Part shown: positions 16,280-25,897 of the stretch, one piece after another
How positions within the stretch are numbered: position 1 is the stretch's first letter
How the letters are laid out: each line of letters starts with the position of its first letter
NCBI GenBank assembly: GCA_044379485.1
Contig: JBIPOE010000001.1
Coordinates: forward strand, 1 to 64,000
Direction of reading: 5' to 3'
DNA: 64,000 nucleotides
From: CAMDMI01 sp044379485
Lineage (GTDB): Bacteria; Bacteroidota; Bacteroidia; Cytophagales; Flexibacteraceae
The notes under the pieces: model-generated
Told to the model about the DNA's origin: nothing
What the model saw: only the letters and a program-made list of their open reading frames with translations
Database searches by the model: none
Translations under genes and position numbers: made by a program

Positions 16280-17340
16280 TTAGAATCCGGGTTTTGAGAA
16301 TCTTCTTGTTGATTGGAAATCTGCGTCTTGTACTCAAACTCATGTTCATACACCTTAAACAAAAGTAAAAGGTAAGAAATCATAAGTGGACCAATAACCA
16401 GGCCCAGGATTCCAAAAAGCGGAATACCCAAAACAACCCCAATCATTGTTACTAAGGGGTGGGTATCACCCATTTTTTTTGCGATGTACAATCGTAAAAC
16501 ATTGTCAATATTCATTACCAAAACGGCGCCATACACCAACATTCCAGCGCCTGCACCATTTTGCCCAATAGAAAAAAGATAAATCGCACCCGGTCCCCAA
16601 ACCAAAGGTGTTCCCAAAACGGGAATAAAAGCGGCAAAAAAGCTAATCAAACCCCAAAACAAAGGGTCTGGAATGTTAAAAAACCAAAAACCAAGTCCAA
16701 CCAGAATGGCCTGAACCAAAGAAATAACCCCAAGCCCAATTACGTTTGCATTTACGGATGCTTTTAACTCCTCTGTTAATTCTACTATTGTTTCTCTTTT
16801 AAATGGAAGAAACTTAAAGACCAATGCATTCAAGCTTCTATTATTAATTAGGAGATAGTACATGATGAAGTACATCAGACCTAGTATAATAAAAACATCC
16901 AGAGCACCAGTTACCAGAGAGGGGAAAAGTCCACTAAGATAAGAACCTACATTGGTCGCAATAGACGTAATTGTTGCTTTTTCTCTTAAACGAATTCCAG
17001 TAAAATCCTCAAACTGTGAAAGAAGTTTTAATATTTCTTCATAATGCGTGGTGTAATACACGATTTTATCAGTGAGTAAAACTGACAAAAATAGAAAAGG
17101 CAAAACGATAACCACGAATGAAAGGAAAATGATAAATGAGGCAGTTATGGATTTTTTCCAATTTTTCTTTTCCACCAGGAATCGGAAAAGAGGCAGAAAT
17201 AAAATATACACGATTACACTTCCCAAAAACGAGGCAAAGTAATCTCTTACTCCGTAAAGAATGAAAAAAAGCAAAAGTAATATACTGATAATCAGTAGAT
17301 TTTCCTTTTGCTTTTTCGTGTATATATTTTGTAAATCCAT
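16276..17340 (-). CDS. AI-2E family transporter (YdiK/TqsA-like permease)
   Basis: A 354-residue membrane protein with about eight helices: two in the N-terminal DYFASFLGSVIVYILFLPLF region, one at about 62-80, and a C-terminal block beginning VIGLGVISLVQAILVGLGFW that holds the family's FAAFIPVLGTPLVWGPGAIYL. Family members include autoinducer-2 exporters and ion antiporters; there is no evidence which applies here. It precedes the MFS gene with a 4-base overlap and follows the M16 peptidase by 22 bp, so the three likely form one transcript. Confidence 0.88.
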   Translation of the reverse strand: MDLQNIYTKKQKENLLIISILLLLFFILYGVRDYFASFLGSVIVYILFLPLFRFLVEKKNWKKSITASFIIFLSFVVIVLPFLFLSVLLTDKIVYYTTHYEEILKLLSQFEDFTGIRLREKATITSIATNVGSYLSGLFPSLVTGALDVFIILGLMYFIMYYLLINNRSLNALVFKFLPFKRETIVELTEELKASVNANVIGLGVISLVQAILVGLGFWFFNIPDPLFWGLISFFAAFIPVLGTPLVWGPGAIYLFSIGQNGAGAGMLVYGAVLVMNIDNVLRLYIAKKMGDTHPLVTMIGVVLGIPLFGILGLVIGPLMISYLLLLFKVYEHEFEYKTQISNQQEDSQNPDSN

Positions 17341-17362
17341 TTATGATTATTGAGAAATTGGC

Positions 17363-20305
17363 CTAGTAGCCAAAAACATCATCCACCTTTAGTTCTGTGA
17401 CCGGGCCAAATTTCTTTAGGATTTCAAAATCAATTTTGTCCTTTTTGCCAATTACAACCAATGTATATTTCTTGTTGGCCACATATTTTTGGTGGAAATC
17501 TTTTAGGTCTTCCGGCTTTTGGAGTTGAACTGCATTAAACAGTTTCTCTTTTAAGTCATTATCCAAACCAAGTTTTTGTGCCCTTAAATATGAAAACAAT
17601 ACGGCAGATTTGGTGGTTCTTTCACTTCTCAGATTTGATAAAATAGATTCTTTACTCAAATCAAAAGAGTTTTGGGAGAATGGCAGGTCATTCATAATCT
17701 GCATCATTGAACTCATGGCTTCTGGTAGCTTATCTGCCTGGCAGCCAATATAAGAAGTGAGATAGTTTGGTTTATCCTTCTCTCTGGCCAGGCTAAAAGA
17801 TCCACTGGCCGAATATGCCAAAGCTTTTGATTCACGCAATTCCTGAAAAACAACGGAACTCATATTGCCTCCAAAATACTCGTTAAATAGTGTTGAAGTT
17901 GGAACTAAGGATTCATCATATTTGACAGATTTCGAAAGAAAATACAGCTCAGTTTGAACCATGTTATAATCAATCCAAAACACCTTGTTTTCATTGGTCT
18001 CAAGTTCAGGAAATAAAGCTGGGGCAGGAATGTTGACCATAGCAACGGGCACAGGATGCAATTTTTCAAGTCGCTGGCTGATGGTTTGTTCATCCTCCGG
18101 GCCGAAGTATAAGATCTTGTGCGGATAGGTTGTCATGTTTTTGGTTAATGAAAGCAGCTCATCTACAGAGAGTTTCTCCAACTCTTTGTTTTTGACAACA
18201 TGGGTTGAAGGTGAATTTTTCCCATACTTGGCATAGTTGGCCAAACCACCAAATAAAATAGCTCGTTTATCCAGCTTTTCGTTTTCACGTTCCTTTATAA
18301 TATTAGAATTCAATGACTTAAGTGCATCGTTGTTTCCTTTTGGATCTGCCAGTAAATTTTCAAGTAATTGAACAGATGCATCAAAATTTTCCTGAAGCCC
18401 TGTGACGGTAATATACGTTTGATCCAGGCCCGGATAAACTGACAATTCAGAACCTAGTTTAAAAAGTTCCTGCTTAAACTGTGGGGCATCCAGATTTTTG
18501 GCGCCTGACAAATCCAAAAGACGTGCAGCAATCTCCAGTTTTGGATCATGGTTGCTGCCCATTTCAACCAAATAGGTAAGCTGGAAAATAGGCGTTGAAG
18601 TATTCTTTTTATACAACAATTGGATGCCTGGTTTCCAATCTTTTACTGAAAGATCTTTTTTGAAATCCAGAAACTGAGGCTCCACTTTTGGTGTAGGTTC
18701 GCCAATTACCTTTTTGTAAAATTCAGAATTTCCCTCCTTGTTTAATACAATTGGTGTAATGCTGGGTTTACCAATTTTGGAAATTTCTGCGCTCTTGCCG
18801 CTTAGTTTTTCTACAGAAACATAGTTTTCCTGATAGGTCCTTTTAGCAAATTCAGCAATTTCAGCTTTTGTGATTTTGCTCATTTCATCCAATTCTTTCC
18901 ACACATCCGCCCAGTTTTCGCCTAAAATAAACGCATTCATTTGCGCAAAGGCACGCCCCTGGTTGTTGTCAAATTGTTTTAGCTGACTGATTTTAATATT
19001 GTTAACAATTGCTGGAATCAACCAATCGTTAAAGCGACCTTTTTTAATGGAATCGATCTGGGCAAGAATCAGTTGCCTTACCTGGCTTAAAGTTTGGCCC
19101 TCTTTTGGCGAACCATAAAAAATATGGGTTGAATAATCTTTATTAGAATCAAAATAGGAACCTGCCCCCAAAACCAATTGCTTTTGGTTTAGGTTCAAAT
19201 CTATCAAACCAGCCTGACTATTAGAAAGCAACTGGTCCATAACTTTAGCGTACAATGCTTCTTTACTTCCGTTACCTGGAAGTCTGAAACCAATTCTAAT
19301 ATTCTCTTCCTCAGGGCCATATACCTTCCTGAATATTGGTTTTACAATTGGATCTTCCTTAGCTGAAACAAAAGGAGGAACAGGTTTTGATACCAAATTG
19401 CCAAATGTTTTATCTATCAACTTAATGGTTTTTGCCGGATCAAGGTCGCCTGCCAAACAAATGGCCATATTGTTAGGCACATAATAGGTATAGAAAAACT
19501 TTTTAATTTCCGTTATGGATGGATTTTTTAAATGTTCAACAGTTCCAATTGTAGTTTGGGTTCCATATTGATGCTTTTTGAAAAGTTCAGCATATAATGC
19601 TTCTGAAACTTTATCACCATCGTCATCAAGTGAAATATTTTTTTCCTCGTAAACAGCCTCAAGCTCAGTATGAAAAAGTCTTGGAACCAACATTCCAAAT
19701 CGTTCTTTTTCAATGGTCAACCACTTTTCCAATTGGTTAGAAGGAATGGAGTTCATATAAACCGTTTGCTCATTGGATGTAAAGGCATTGGTTCCCTGGC
19801 CGCCAATAACGGATAGCAACTTGTCATATTCATTCGCATAACACAACTTACTTGCTTCAAGAGAAACTTTGTCGATATTTTTATAAAGGGCTTTCCTTTT
19901 GGTTGTGTCCTTTATTTTTCTGAATCGATTAAACATATTTTCAATGCTATCTAGCAGCACTTTTTCTTTTTCATACTCCTTTGCACCTATTAAAGAAGTT
20001 CCTTTGAAAACCATGTGCTCCAGATAATGTGCAAGGCCTGTATTGTCCTTGGGATCGTTTTTGCTGCCAGCCCGAACCGGTATTAATGTAAAAATCTGAG
20101 GTTTATCTCTATAAACTGACAGATAAACTGAGAGACCGTTGGCAAGTTTATAAATCCGGGTTTCGGTCGGATCTCCCACTACAGTTTGGTAGGTGTATCC
20201 ATCTTCTGTAAATGATTTTGTTTCAAATTTCTGTGCGAATAGAAATTGAAAGGATTGAGATAATAAAACTAAAGATAAAAAGTACTTTTGTTGATTTTTG
20301 TGCAT
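17363..20305 (-). CDS. M16-family zinc metallopeptidase, periplasmic (pitrilysin/insulinase type)
   Basis: A 980-residue peptidase. I start it at the ATG at 20305, which gives a clean signal peptide (HKNQQKYFLSLVLLSQSFQFLFA, cleavage near residue 25); the frame is open to 20473 but those residues are not signal-like. The inverted zinc motif HxxEH reads HYLEH at residues 93-97, with the second glutamate region ELEAVYEEKN about 75 residues on. Two M16 halves follow, the second (from about 500) lacking zinc ligands, as in single-chain members. It probably degrades peptides in the periplasm. First gene of an operon with AI-2E and MFS genes. Confidence 0.9.
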   Translation of the reverse strand: MHKNQQKYFLSLVLLSQSFQFLFAQKFETKSFTEDGYTYQTVVGDPTETRIYKLANGLSVYLSVYRDKPQIFTLIPVRAGSKNDPKDNTGLAHYLEHMVFKGTSLIGAKEYEKEKVLLDSIENMFNRFRKIKDTTKRKALYKNIDKVSLEASKLCYANEYDKLLSVIGGQGTNAFTSNEQTVYMNSIPSNQLEKWLTIEKERFGMLVPRLFHTELEAVYEEKNISLDDDGDKVSEALYAELFKKHQYGTQTTIGTVEHLKNPSITEIKKFFYTYYVPNNMAICLAGDLDPAKTIKLIDKTFGNLVSKPVPPFVSAKEDPIVKPIFRKVYGPEEENIRIGFRLPGNGSKEALYAKVMDQLLSNSQAGLIDLNLNQKQLVLGAGSYFDSNKDYSTHIFYGSPKEGQTLSQVRQLILAQIDSIKKGRFNDWLIPAIVNNIKISQLKQFDNNQGRAFAQMNAFILGENWADVWKELDEMSKITKAEIAEFAKRTYQENYVSVEKLSGKSAEISKIGKPSITPIVLNKEGNSEFYKKVIGEPTPKVEPQFLDFKKDLSVKDWKPGIQLLYKKNTSTPIFQLTYLVEMGSNHDPKLEIAARLLDLSGAKNLDAPQFKQELFKLGSELSVYPGLDQTYITVTGLQENFDASVQLLENLLADPKGNNDALKSLNSNIIKERENEKLDKRAILFGGLANYAKYGKNSPSTHVVKNKELEKLSVDELLSLTKNMTTYPHKILYFGPEDEQTISQRLEKLHPVPVAMVNIPAPALFPELETNENKVFWIDYNMVQTELYFLSKSVKYDESLVPTSTLFNEYFGGNMSSVVFQELRESKALAYSASGSFSLAREKDKPNYLTSYIGCQADKLPEAMSSMMQIMNDLPFSQNSFDLSKESILSNLRSERTTKSAVLFSYLRAQKLGLDNDLKEKLFNAVQLQKPEDLKDFHQKYVANKKYTLVVIGKKDKIDFEILKKFGPVTELKVDDVFGY

Positions 20306-20384
20306 AACAAGTAAAATTTGTGTCAAAATTGATTTTCGAAACCAAGTGCAAAACAATACCTTTCCGAGGATTTTTTTATATATA

Positions 20385-21143
20385 ATGATGACCAGCGGAA
20401 AAGCACATTCTTTATTTTCAATTCTTTTATTATTTTTTATGTTCGTTTGGGGAAAAGGAAATGGACAACCCAATGAAGTTCAGGTGGAAAATTATATTAG
20501 GGTTAAATTGCTGAATGCCAGCAACTTTTCGGATGAGACCATTCTTCGTTTTTTGCCTGGTTCGACCAAGGGATTTGACCCAGCCTCTGACGCTTATAAA
20601 TTATTTGGAGCTCAATTAAATGTTTTTATCAAACCAGATTCAAATCTGAATCTGGCTATAAATGCAGTTCCTTTTCCAAGTCCTGGTGATTCTATTGACC
20701 TGGGTTTTAACGCGAATTATGGCGATTATCGTTTTGTCATAACAGGTCTTAACTCTTTTACCAATAATATGGTTTTGGTTTTAAGTGATAAGCTTACCAA
20801 TGGTCAAAGGATTTTGCAAGAGAATGACACGATCCCATTTTCTGTTATTTTGAATCCGCTCAGTTACGGCTATCGTTTTAAGATCAAGTATTTTTTTCCT
20901 ACTGCTGTTCAAAACCTTGAGCGAGGAACTCAGATTTTGAACTTCAGCTCAAAATCTGGTTGGCATCTGCCTGATGAAATTCGGGCATATCAAAAGAGAA
21001 TTTCCTGGTATTCAATTGAAGGACAGAGGCTTAAATCGGATCAAAGTCTAAATGAAGTTATTCCAATATTTCCATCTGGTATATATTTGATAAGAACAGA
21101 AGAGGAAAATCCAAAAACAATAAAAGCATTGATTCAAAACTAA
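20385..21143 (+). CDS. Small secreted protein with a T9SS-like C-terminal segment
   Basis: A 252-residue protein that starts at the first of two ATGs at 20385, giving a signal peptide ending near GKGNGQ (about residue 27). The body is beta-rich with no family recognised. The last about 45 residues (SWYSIEGQRL, then FPSGIYLIRTEEE and the terminal KTIKALIQN) resemble type A sorting domains of the type IX secretion system, which have the form (S/P)-x-GIYLLRI-x(n)-K. It is divergent from the M16 peptidase, with the two start codons 79 bp apart. Confidence 0.65.
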   Translation: MMTSGKAHSLFSILLLFFMFVWGKGNGQPNEVQVENYIRVKLLNASNFSDETILRFLPGSTKGFDPASDAYKLFGAQLNVFIKPDSNLNLAINAVPFPSPGDSIDLGFNANYGDYRFVITGLNSFTNNMVLVLSDKLTNGQRILQENDTIPFSVILNPLSYGYRFKIKYFFPTAVQNLERGTQILNFSSKSGWHLPDEIRAYQKRISWYSIEGQRLKSDQSLNEVIPIFPSGIYLIRTEEENPKTIKALIQN

Positions 21144-21240
21144 GGATTAAACCTAATCTTCAGTTTTAGCCAAATTCCGAAAAAATCCTATTTCAGTTAG
21201 TCTTAACGTATTATAAGCTAGTTGCTTATCTATTTTTTAT

Positions 21241-21711
21241 ATGGAAGGGTTATTACAATATGATATTGTAAAATATAATTTGAATAAAGGTTTTGCATTT
21301 TCCAAAAGAGACGAGATTATCGACTCATCTCCTTTCAAACCTGAAATAATTGAAAACTTTAAATTAGAATAAGCACAAAATCAACTACATATCAAACCTG
21401 TTTTATCAAATCTGTTTGGTCAATTCCTTGAAAATCAATATTTTGATTTTATTATTATCAATCCACCTTACTACCCCAAACCAGCCCAAAATGAAGACGA
21501 AAGAGCCGGGTATTGCGAACCAGATTTTGGGTATTTTACCAAACTATTAAACCAATTGGCAAAACGTGATTTTGGAAATGTTATAATGATTTTAACGGAA
21601 GATTGTGAAATTGAAGTTATTTCAAAAATTGCTGCATTCTGTTATTCAAATGGTTATGGAAGAAAAAGTAAAAGCATTATGGGAATGGAGCTTTCTTTTT
21701 GCTTTAAATAA
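21241..21711 (+). pseudogene. Broken class I SAM-dependent methyltransferase
   Basis: A single reading frame interrupted by TAA at 21370-21372. The 43 codons before it have no recognised motif. After the stop the frame continues FDFIIINPPYYPKPAQ at about 21442-21489, with the catalytic NPPY of N6-adenine/glutamine methyltransferases, then FGYFTKLLNQLAKRDFGNV and MILTEDCE, ending at TAA 21709. The glycine-rich SAM-binding motif expected before NPPY is missing, so the gene has lost its N-terminal half as well as gaining a stop. A HemK/PrmC-like methyltransferase is the closest guess. Confidence 0.7.
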
Positions 21712-21785
21712 TGCCAAGTAAAAAGGTTTAAACAATTAAAATCAAGCGTCTGAAAATTTCTAAATTTTAAGGTCCGATGAAAAAA

Positions 21786-21818
21786 AGAAAAGGCAGCCTC
21801 AAGGAGACTGCCTTTTCT
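21786..21818. terminator. Strong intrinsic terminator hairpin
   Basis: Inverted repeat AGAAAAGGCAG (21786-21796) / CTGCCTTTTCT (21808-21818) with an inner CTC/GAG pairing. It has A-runs to the left and T-runs within the right arm, so it could work in both directions, serving the dead methyltransferase or the deaminase gene and its downstream tail. Confidence 0.7.
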
Positions 21819-21847
21819 GATCATTAACTAAACCTTTTTCAATAATG

Positions 21848-22009
21848 CTAACTTCGAATCTTAAATTTCTCTGTTGCATTATCCAAAAACCACGATTCAA
21901 AAGTGGCAGTTCCTATCATATGTTTACTTCCCAAAAAGCGCCATTTATCACACAGGTATTCACTTATGCATAATAACGGAAATTGTCCTATTTCCTTAAA
22001 AATAATGGA
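21848..22009 (-). other. In-frame coding-like tail after the ACC-deaminase stop codon
   Basis: Directly after the TAG at 22010-22012, the same minus-strand frame stays open for 53 codons to another TAG at 21848-21850. The translation looks protein-like (CDKWRFLGSKHMIG, ATFESWFLDNATEKFKIRS) and has no in-frame ATG until late. It may be the 3' remnant of another gene or an untranslated tail that happens to be open. No family recognised. Confidence 0.3.
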
Positions 22010-22915
22010 CTATCGGCCCATATTCCATGGAAATACACCGCCAGTATGAACCAGCAAAATCCTGCTTTTCTCTTGGAAATGTCTTTTTTGGGCCAAATCT
22101 AACACGGCATAAAAAGCCTTGCCGCTATAAATTGGTTCAATTGGGAACCCATTCTCATCAAAAAGTCGTTTGCAAAAGTTGCTCAATTCAAAATTGGTTT
22201 TTCCATAGCCGCCAAAATGGTATCTCGTTTGCCAAATTGGTTGTATATATTTTCCTATTTCCGCTTCTTTTAAAAGTAAGTGCATATCCCGCTCCAAAAA
22301 ACCATTAGAATTCAGAACTTCAATGGCCTCTATTTTTTTTGAAACAGGCAAACCACAGGTAAAACCTGCTATAGTTCCAGCAGTTGCAACAGGTAGAACC
22401 AGTGAATCAAAATCAATGGTTTTTGCAATTTGATTTGCCCATTTTTCCACAAAAGGAACAGCCAGGGAGGAACTTCCACCCATGGGAACCCAAATGGAAT
22501 TCTGCAATTCGTTCCGTATTTTTCGGATTTCTGATTCATCCAAAACCCTGAAATCAGATCTGGAAACAGGAATCAAAACAGCACCCCATTGTTCCATTTG
22601 CTGAACTGCGGGATTTTGGCACCATTCCTCCCTGCCTCCTCTAATAAAGAATGCTGCTTTTTTATTCAATTGATTTGCAGCATAAGCCACTGCAATCAAA
22701 TGATTTGAAAAAGGTCCTCCGATTGAAAAAAAGCCGTCTTTATTTTCTGTAAGCAGTTGCTGAATATAGTATTGTAGTTTATACCACTTATTTCCCTGGA
22801 TCCAGGGATGCACCAAATCAGCCCGAAGTACAGAAACTGAAATTTTCCTTTCTTCAAAAACAGGGTGCTCCCAGGATTGTACCACAAGTTCAGGAAGCGA
22901 AAGGAAATCTTCCAT
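22010..22915 (-). CDS. ACC deaminase / D-cysteine desulfhydrase family PLP enzyme
   Basis: A 301-residue fold-type II PLP enzyme. Start chosen at ATG 22915, which begins MEDFLSLPELVVQ; the frame is open to 23065 but would overlap the divergent dprA start. The PLP lysine is in IQGNKWYKLQYY, with the following SIGGPFSNHLIAVAYAA (phosphate/substrate loop) and LPVATAGTIAGF, then HTGGVFPW at the end. Family reactions are deamination of 1-aminocyclopropane-1-carboxylate or D-cysteine desulfhydration; the latter is commoner outside plant-associated bacteria. Confidence 0.88.
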   Translation of the reverse strand: MEDFLSLPELVVQSWEHPVFEERKISVSVLRADLVHPWIQGNKWYKLQYYIQQLLTENKDGFFSIGGPFSNHLIAVAYAANQLNKKAAFFIRGGREEWCQNPAVQQMEQWGAVLIPVSRSDFRVLDESEIRKIRNELQNSIWVPMGGSSSLAVPFVEKWANQIAKTIDFDSLVLPVATAGTIAGFTCGLPVSKKIEAIEVLNSNGFLERDMHLLLKEAEIGKYIQPIWQTRYHFGGYGKTNFELSNFCKRLFDENGFPIEPIYSGKAFYAVLDLAQKRHFQEKSRILLVHTGGVFPWNMGR

Positions 22916-22976
22916 CAAATAAATATAAAATTGGTAGCTGCCATTTCTGAAATCAATATTAGTTTGCAAGCCTGAA

Positions 22977-24110
22977 ATGAACCAGACCCAGAGCCCATAT
23001 TCTGAAGATGCAATTAGCACTCTTGCCCTCTCATTTGTAAGTGGAATCGGTAATATTTTAATCAAGCAACTTGTTGCCTACACAGGTTCTCCAACTGAGG
23101 CCCTGAAAGCCCCCAAAAAAATGCTTGAGAAAATTCCTGGAATTGGGAAAAGCATCATTCAAAACATTGAAAGAGAAAGAGAACCATGTTTGGAATGGGC
23201 GGAAATCGAGTTGAAAAACCTGGAAAAAGAAGGTGGCAGCATGTTTCACTATCTTGAAAAAGATTTTCCTTCCCGCTTGAAATTGATTCCTGATTGTCCT
23301 GTTGTTTTGTTTGGAAAGGGCAGTTTCAATTTCGAAAATCCAAAAATTCTTGCCGTTGTAGGAACCAGACAGGCTACCAATTATGGTAAAAAAGCAATTG
23401 AACAATTTTTAGAAGAATTGCTTCCTTTCAAACCGGTGATAGTTAGCGGCCTGGCTTATGGCATTGATATTTTTGCCCATAAAACCAGCATTCAATTGGG
23501 ACTTGAAAATTGGGGTATCATGGCAACAGGTGTGGACGATGTGTACCCTTTTGCGCACAAATCAACAGCGCTTCAAATGCAGGACAACGGTGGAATACTC
23601 ACTGAAAATCTGCTCCAAACCAAACCAGATGCACCAAGATTTCCAGCCAGAAATCGGATTATTGCAGGGCTTTCTGATGCTATTTGGGTTGTGGAAGCCA
23701 TGGAAAAAGGGGGCGCTCAAATTACAGCAAGACTTGGTTCTGAGTATTTTAGAGATGTTTTTGCCTTGCCGGGAAACTTCAATCAAAAGTCGTCCTCAGG
23801 CTGTAACAATCTGATTCAAAAAAATATGGCAGCGGTGGTAACCTCGGGTACCCAATTGGCTGAAAGTATGGCCTGGCAAATAGAAAATGGAAGTCAAATT
23901 GTGACCAAAACCAGGCAAAGGCCAGAAGGTTTAACAAATCAGGATCACCAGATTTTGGATTTATTGCAGCTTATGGGGGAACTCATGATGGATGAAATAG
24001 CCTGGCGCACACAAATACCCATCAATGAGCTTGCCAGCCAATTGCTCACTTTGGAATTTAGTGGATTGGTCAAAAGCTTACCGGGGAAACGATTTTGCCT
24101 AAGTAAATAA
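22977..24110 (+). CDS. dprA: DNA-processing protein DprA
   Basis: A 377-residue DprA. An N-terminal helical domain with helix-hairpin-helix phrase KIPGIGKSIIQNI (about 47-60) is followed by the Rossmann-like core: VVGTRQATNYGKKA (about 126-139), VSGLAYGIDIFAHK (about 159-172) and ARNRIIAGLSDAIWVVEA. A winged-helix-type C-terminus ends it. DprA loads RecA onto incoming single-stranded DNA during natural transformation. It diverges from the ACC-deaminase gene and ends in a clear terminator. Confidence 0.95.
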   Translation: MNQTQSPYSEDAISTLALSFVSGIGNILIKQLVAYTGSPTEALKAPKKMLEKIPGIGKSIIQNIEREREPCLEWAEIELKNLEKEGGSMFHYLEKDFPSRLKLIPDCPVVLFGKGSFNFENPKILAVVGTRQATNYGKKAIEQFLEELLPFKPVIVSGLAYGIDIFAHKTSIQLGLENWGIMATGVDDVYPFAHKSTALQMQDNGGILTENLLQTKPDAPRFPARNRIIAGLSDAIWVVEAMEKGGAQITARLGSEYFRDVFALPGNFNQKSSSGCNNLIQKNMAAVVTSGTQLAESMAWQIENGSQIVTKTRQRPEGLTNQDHQILDLLQLMGELMMDEIAWRTQIPINELASQLLTLEFSGLVKSLPGKRFCLSK

Positions 24111-24116
24111 CAACAA

Positions 24117-24147
24117 AACAAAACCATCCTTTTGAGATGGTTTTGTT
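24117..24147 (+). terminator. Intrinsic terminator of dprA
   Basis: Stem CAAAACCATC (24119-24128) / GATGGTTTTG (24136-24145) with two further A-T pairs outside and a 7-base loop CTTTTGA. It starts 7 bp after the dprA stop. Confidence 0.75.
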
Positions 24148-24171
24148 AAATCTAAAGTTAGTTTGTCTTAT

Positions 24172-24462
24172 TTATTTGGTTTTTTTTGTTGGCGATTTGG
24201 CCAAACTTACTACCACATCAAAACCATATTCACTCAATTTTTCTTCGTTGTTTCTAAAGGTTTTCAGCAAACCATCCCTAATGCCTATTACATGAAATAG
24301 TGCTGTACCTTCAGTAGTATTATTTTGGCCCTTTCCAACGCCAAGGGCCTTATTGGCCTCTTTCATCTGGCTTTCGCTTATTTTTTTGTACTCTATACTT
24401 TTCGCCCGCAGATCCAGGCCCACAGGACTTTTGGTAGTGTTTTTCCTGAAAACAAATTGCAT
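24172..24462 (-). CDS. Small basic protein of unknown function
   Basis: A 96-residue soluble protein with both ends rich in Lys and Arg (start MQFVFRKNTTK, end KSPTKKTK). The middle contains ALGVGKGQNNTTEGTALFHVIGIRDGLLKTFRNN. No signal peptide, membrane helix or family recognised. Converges with dprA; the 60-bp gap holds the dprA terminator. Codon usage is in line with its neighbours, so it is probably a real gene. Confidence 0.55.
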   Translation of the reverse strand: MQFVFRKNTTKSPVGLDLRAKSIEYKKISESQMKEANKALGVGKGQNNTTEGTALFHVIGIRDGLLKTFRNNEEKLSEYGFDVVVSLAKSPTKKTK

Positions 24463-24566
24463 TTTTCAGGATCCATCCGGAGCTTTTTTTTAATGCTTTA
24501 TTACATGCATACCTGAAATTTAAAATAATCACTTTATTGAATTTTATTCAAAAATATATTGCCCAA

Positions 24567-25841
24567 ATGGAAAAAAAGTCCGAATCGCCAAAAATCCCAT
24601 CCTGGCTCCAGAATTTGCAGGAAAATTCGTGGGAGTTAGAACTACTTATTTCAGGAGGTGCCGTCTTTTCATTAATACAGTTTCCCGAAATTCTGAATGA
24701 CTGGCTTCGTGTCGTACAGGTTATGACTACCTTCCCAGGGTACAGCGCCATTCTGATTGTCAGTTTAATTGGAATTAAGATTCTGACAAATGGGTTTATA
24801 CTTCATCTTTTTCTGCGGTCTTATTGGTTAGCGTTGGTCTGCCTCAATTATGTTTTTCCACAGGGAATTGCAACCGGGCGCAGACCGGTAGCTTTTCCGT
24901 TCAACTCCCGACATAAAGAGGGAGACCTGCAGGATCAGATTATGAAAGTAGACAGATACTGTGGAACCGTGATTTACAGTTCGATTATATCCTCTTTTAT
25001 TCTCTTCGGGATACTGATCATCTTTGGGGTTTTCATTGGGATACATTTTCTTTTTGCTGATTATGAAGATGTTGGTTTGATTGGCGAAATACTGGAAGCA
25101 TTTTTTGGGTATTCAACTGTTTGTATCAACCTGTATTTTCTTGATCTGATTTTGATGGGAGCAATCCGCCGGATTCCGTACATTAGCTTTCTTCTTTATC
25201 CAGCCTTTTTATTTTTTGACTTGTTATCTATCCGGCCATTTTATGAGCGGGCTTTGGTTTTTTTTGCATCCAATATTCAAAAAACCAGCTTTTATGTTGG
25301 GGCTTTGATTTTTGGTGCCGTTACTTTTTGTTCTGTTTACCTATCGGTTAACAGGTTGCTTGGCTGGACCAATTTTTTCGATTCGCGAAACTATGTGTGG
25401 TCCATGAATAGTGAGAACTCACAAGCCGATTGTTCGTTCAGGCTATATGATGATGAATCGGAAAGGTCGGAACGACGCCATGTTTCTATCCCATCAAAGA
25501 TTATTCAAACCAACTTCCTGCCGGTCAACATTCGGTATTCGAAGGGTATGGACGAAATTATTGAAGCCGTTGAACCCATAGACAGCCTTCGCACGCTGGC
25601 CGGAATTGTTCAATTGTCCATTGACGACAGTGTTTATAGAGAAGTCGTATGGAACAATAATTGGGAAATATCGATGGCTGAAAGTGGGATCAGTGCGATA
25701 ATTCCTATTGATCATTTGTCAAACGGGCAACATATCCTGAAGGTTTATCCTAAAAAAACACAGAACCGGACCAACAAAGAAATTGACCTTTCAGGCTCAA
25801 ACGTTGAATTTAAGATTCCCTTCTGGAAGGATGTGCGATAA
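24567..25841 (+). CDS. Multi-pass membrane protein of unknown function
   Basis: About 424 residues; start taken at the ATG at 24567, although the frame is open 10 codons earlier to a TTG at 24537. Hydrophobic segments lie at roughly 20-35, 48-95, 130-165, 180-215 and 240-265, followed by a soluble C-terminal domain of about 150 residues (from SMNSENSQADCSF), which looks beta-rich and ends KIPFWKDVR. No family recognised. It starts an accessory stretch with decayed genes and a toxin-antitoxin pair. Confidence 0.6.
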   Translation: MEKKSESPKIPSWLQNLQENSWELELLISGGAVFSLIQFPEILNDWLRVVQVMTTFPGYSAILIVSLIGIKILTNGFILHLFLRSYWLALVCLNYVFPQGIATGRRPVAFPFNSRHKEGDLQDQIMKVDRYCGTVIYSSIISSFILFGILIIFGVFIGIHFLFADYEDVGLIGEILEAFFGYSTVCINLYFLDLILMGAIRRIPYISFLLYPAFLFFDLLSIRPFYERALVFFASNIQKTSFYVGALIFGAVTFCSVYLSVNRLLGWTNFFDSRNYVWSMNSENSQADCSFRLYDDESERSERRHVSIPSKIIQTNFLPVNIRYSKGMDEIIEAVEPIDSLRTLAGIVQLSIDDSVYREVVWNNNWEISMAESGISAIIPIDHLSNGQHILKVYPKKTQNRTNKEIDLSGSNVEFKIPFWKDVR

Positions 25842-25897
25842 CGCATCAGGATTTTAACCAGTTCCAGAATGTTTCCAATCCGTTTTATTTTCTTTCC

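Noticed and set aside
23458..23814. A plus-strand frame inside dprA
   Set aside because: It is an out-of-frame reading of the conserved dprA core; no independent motif.
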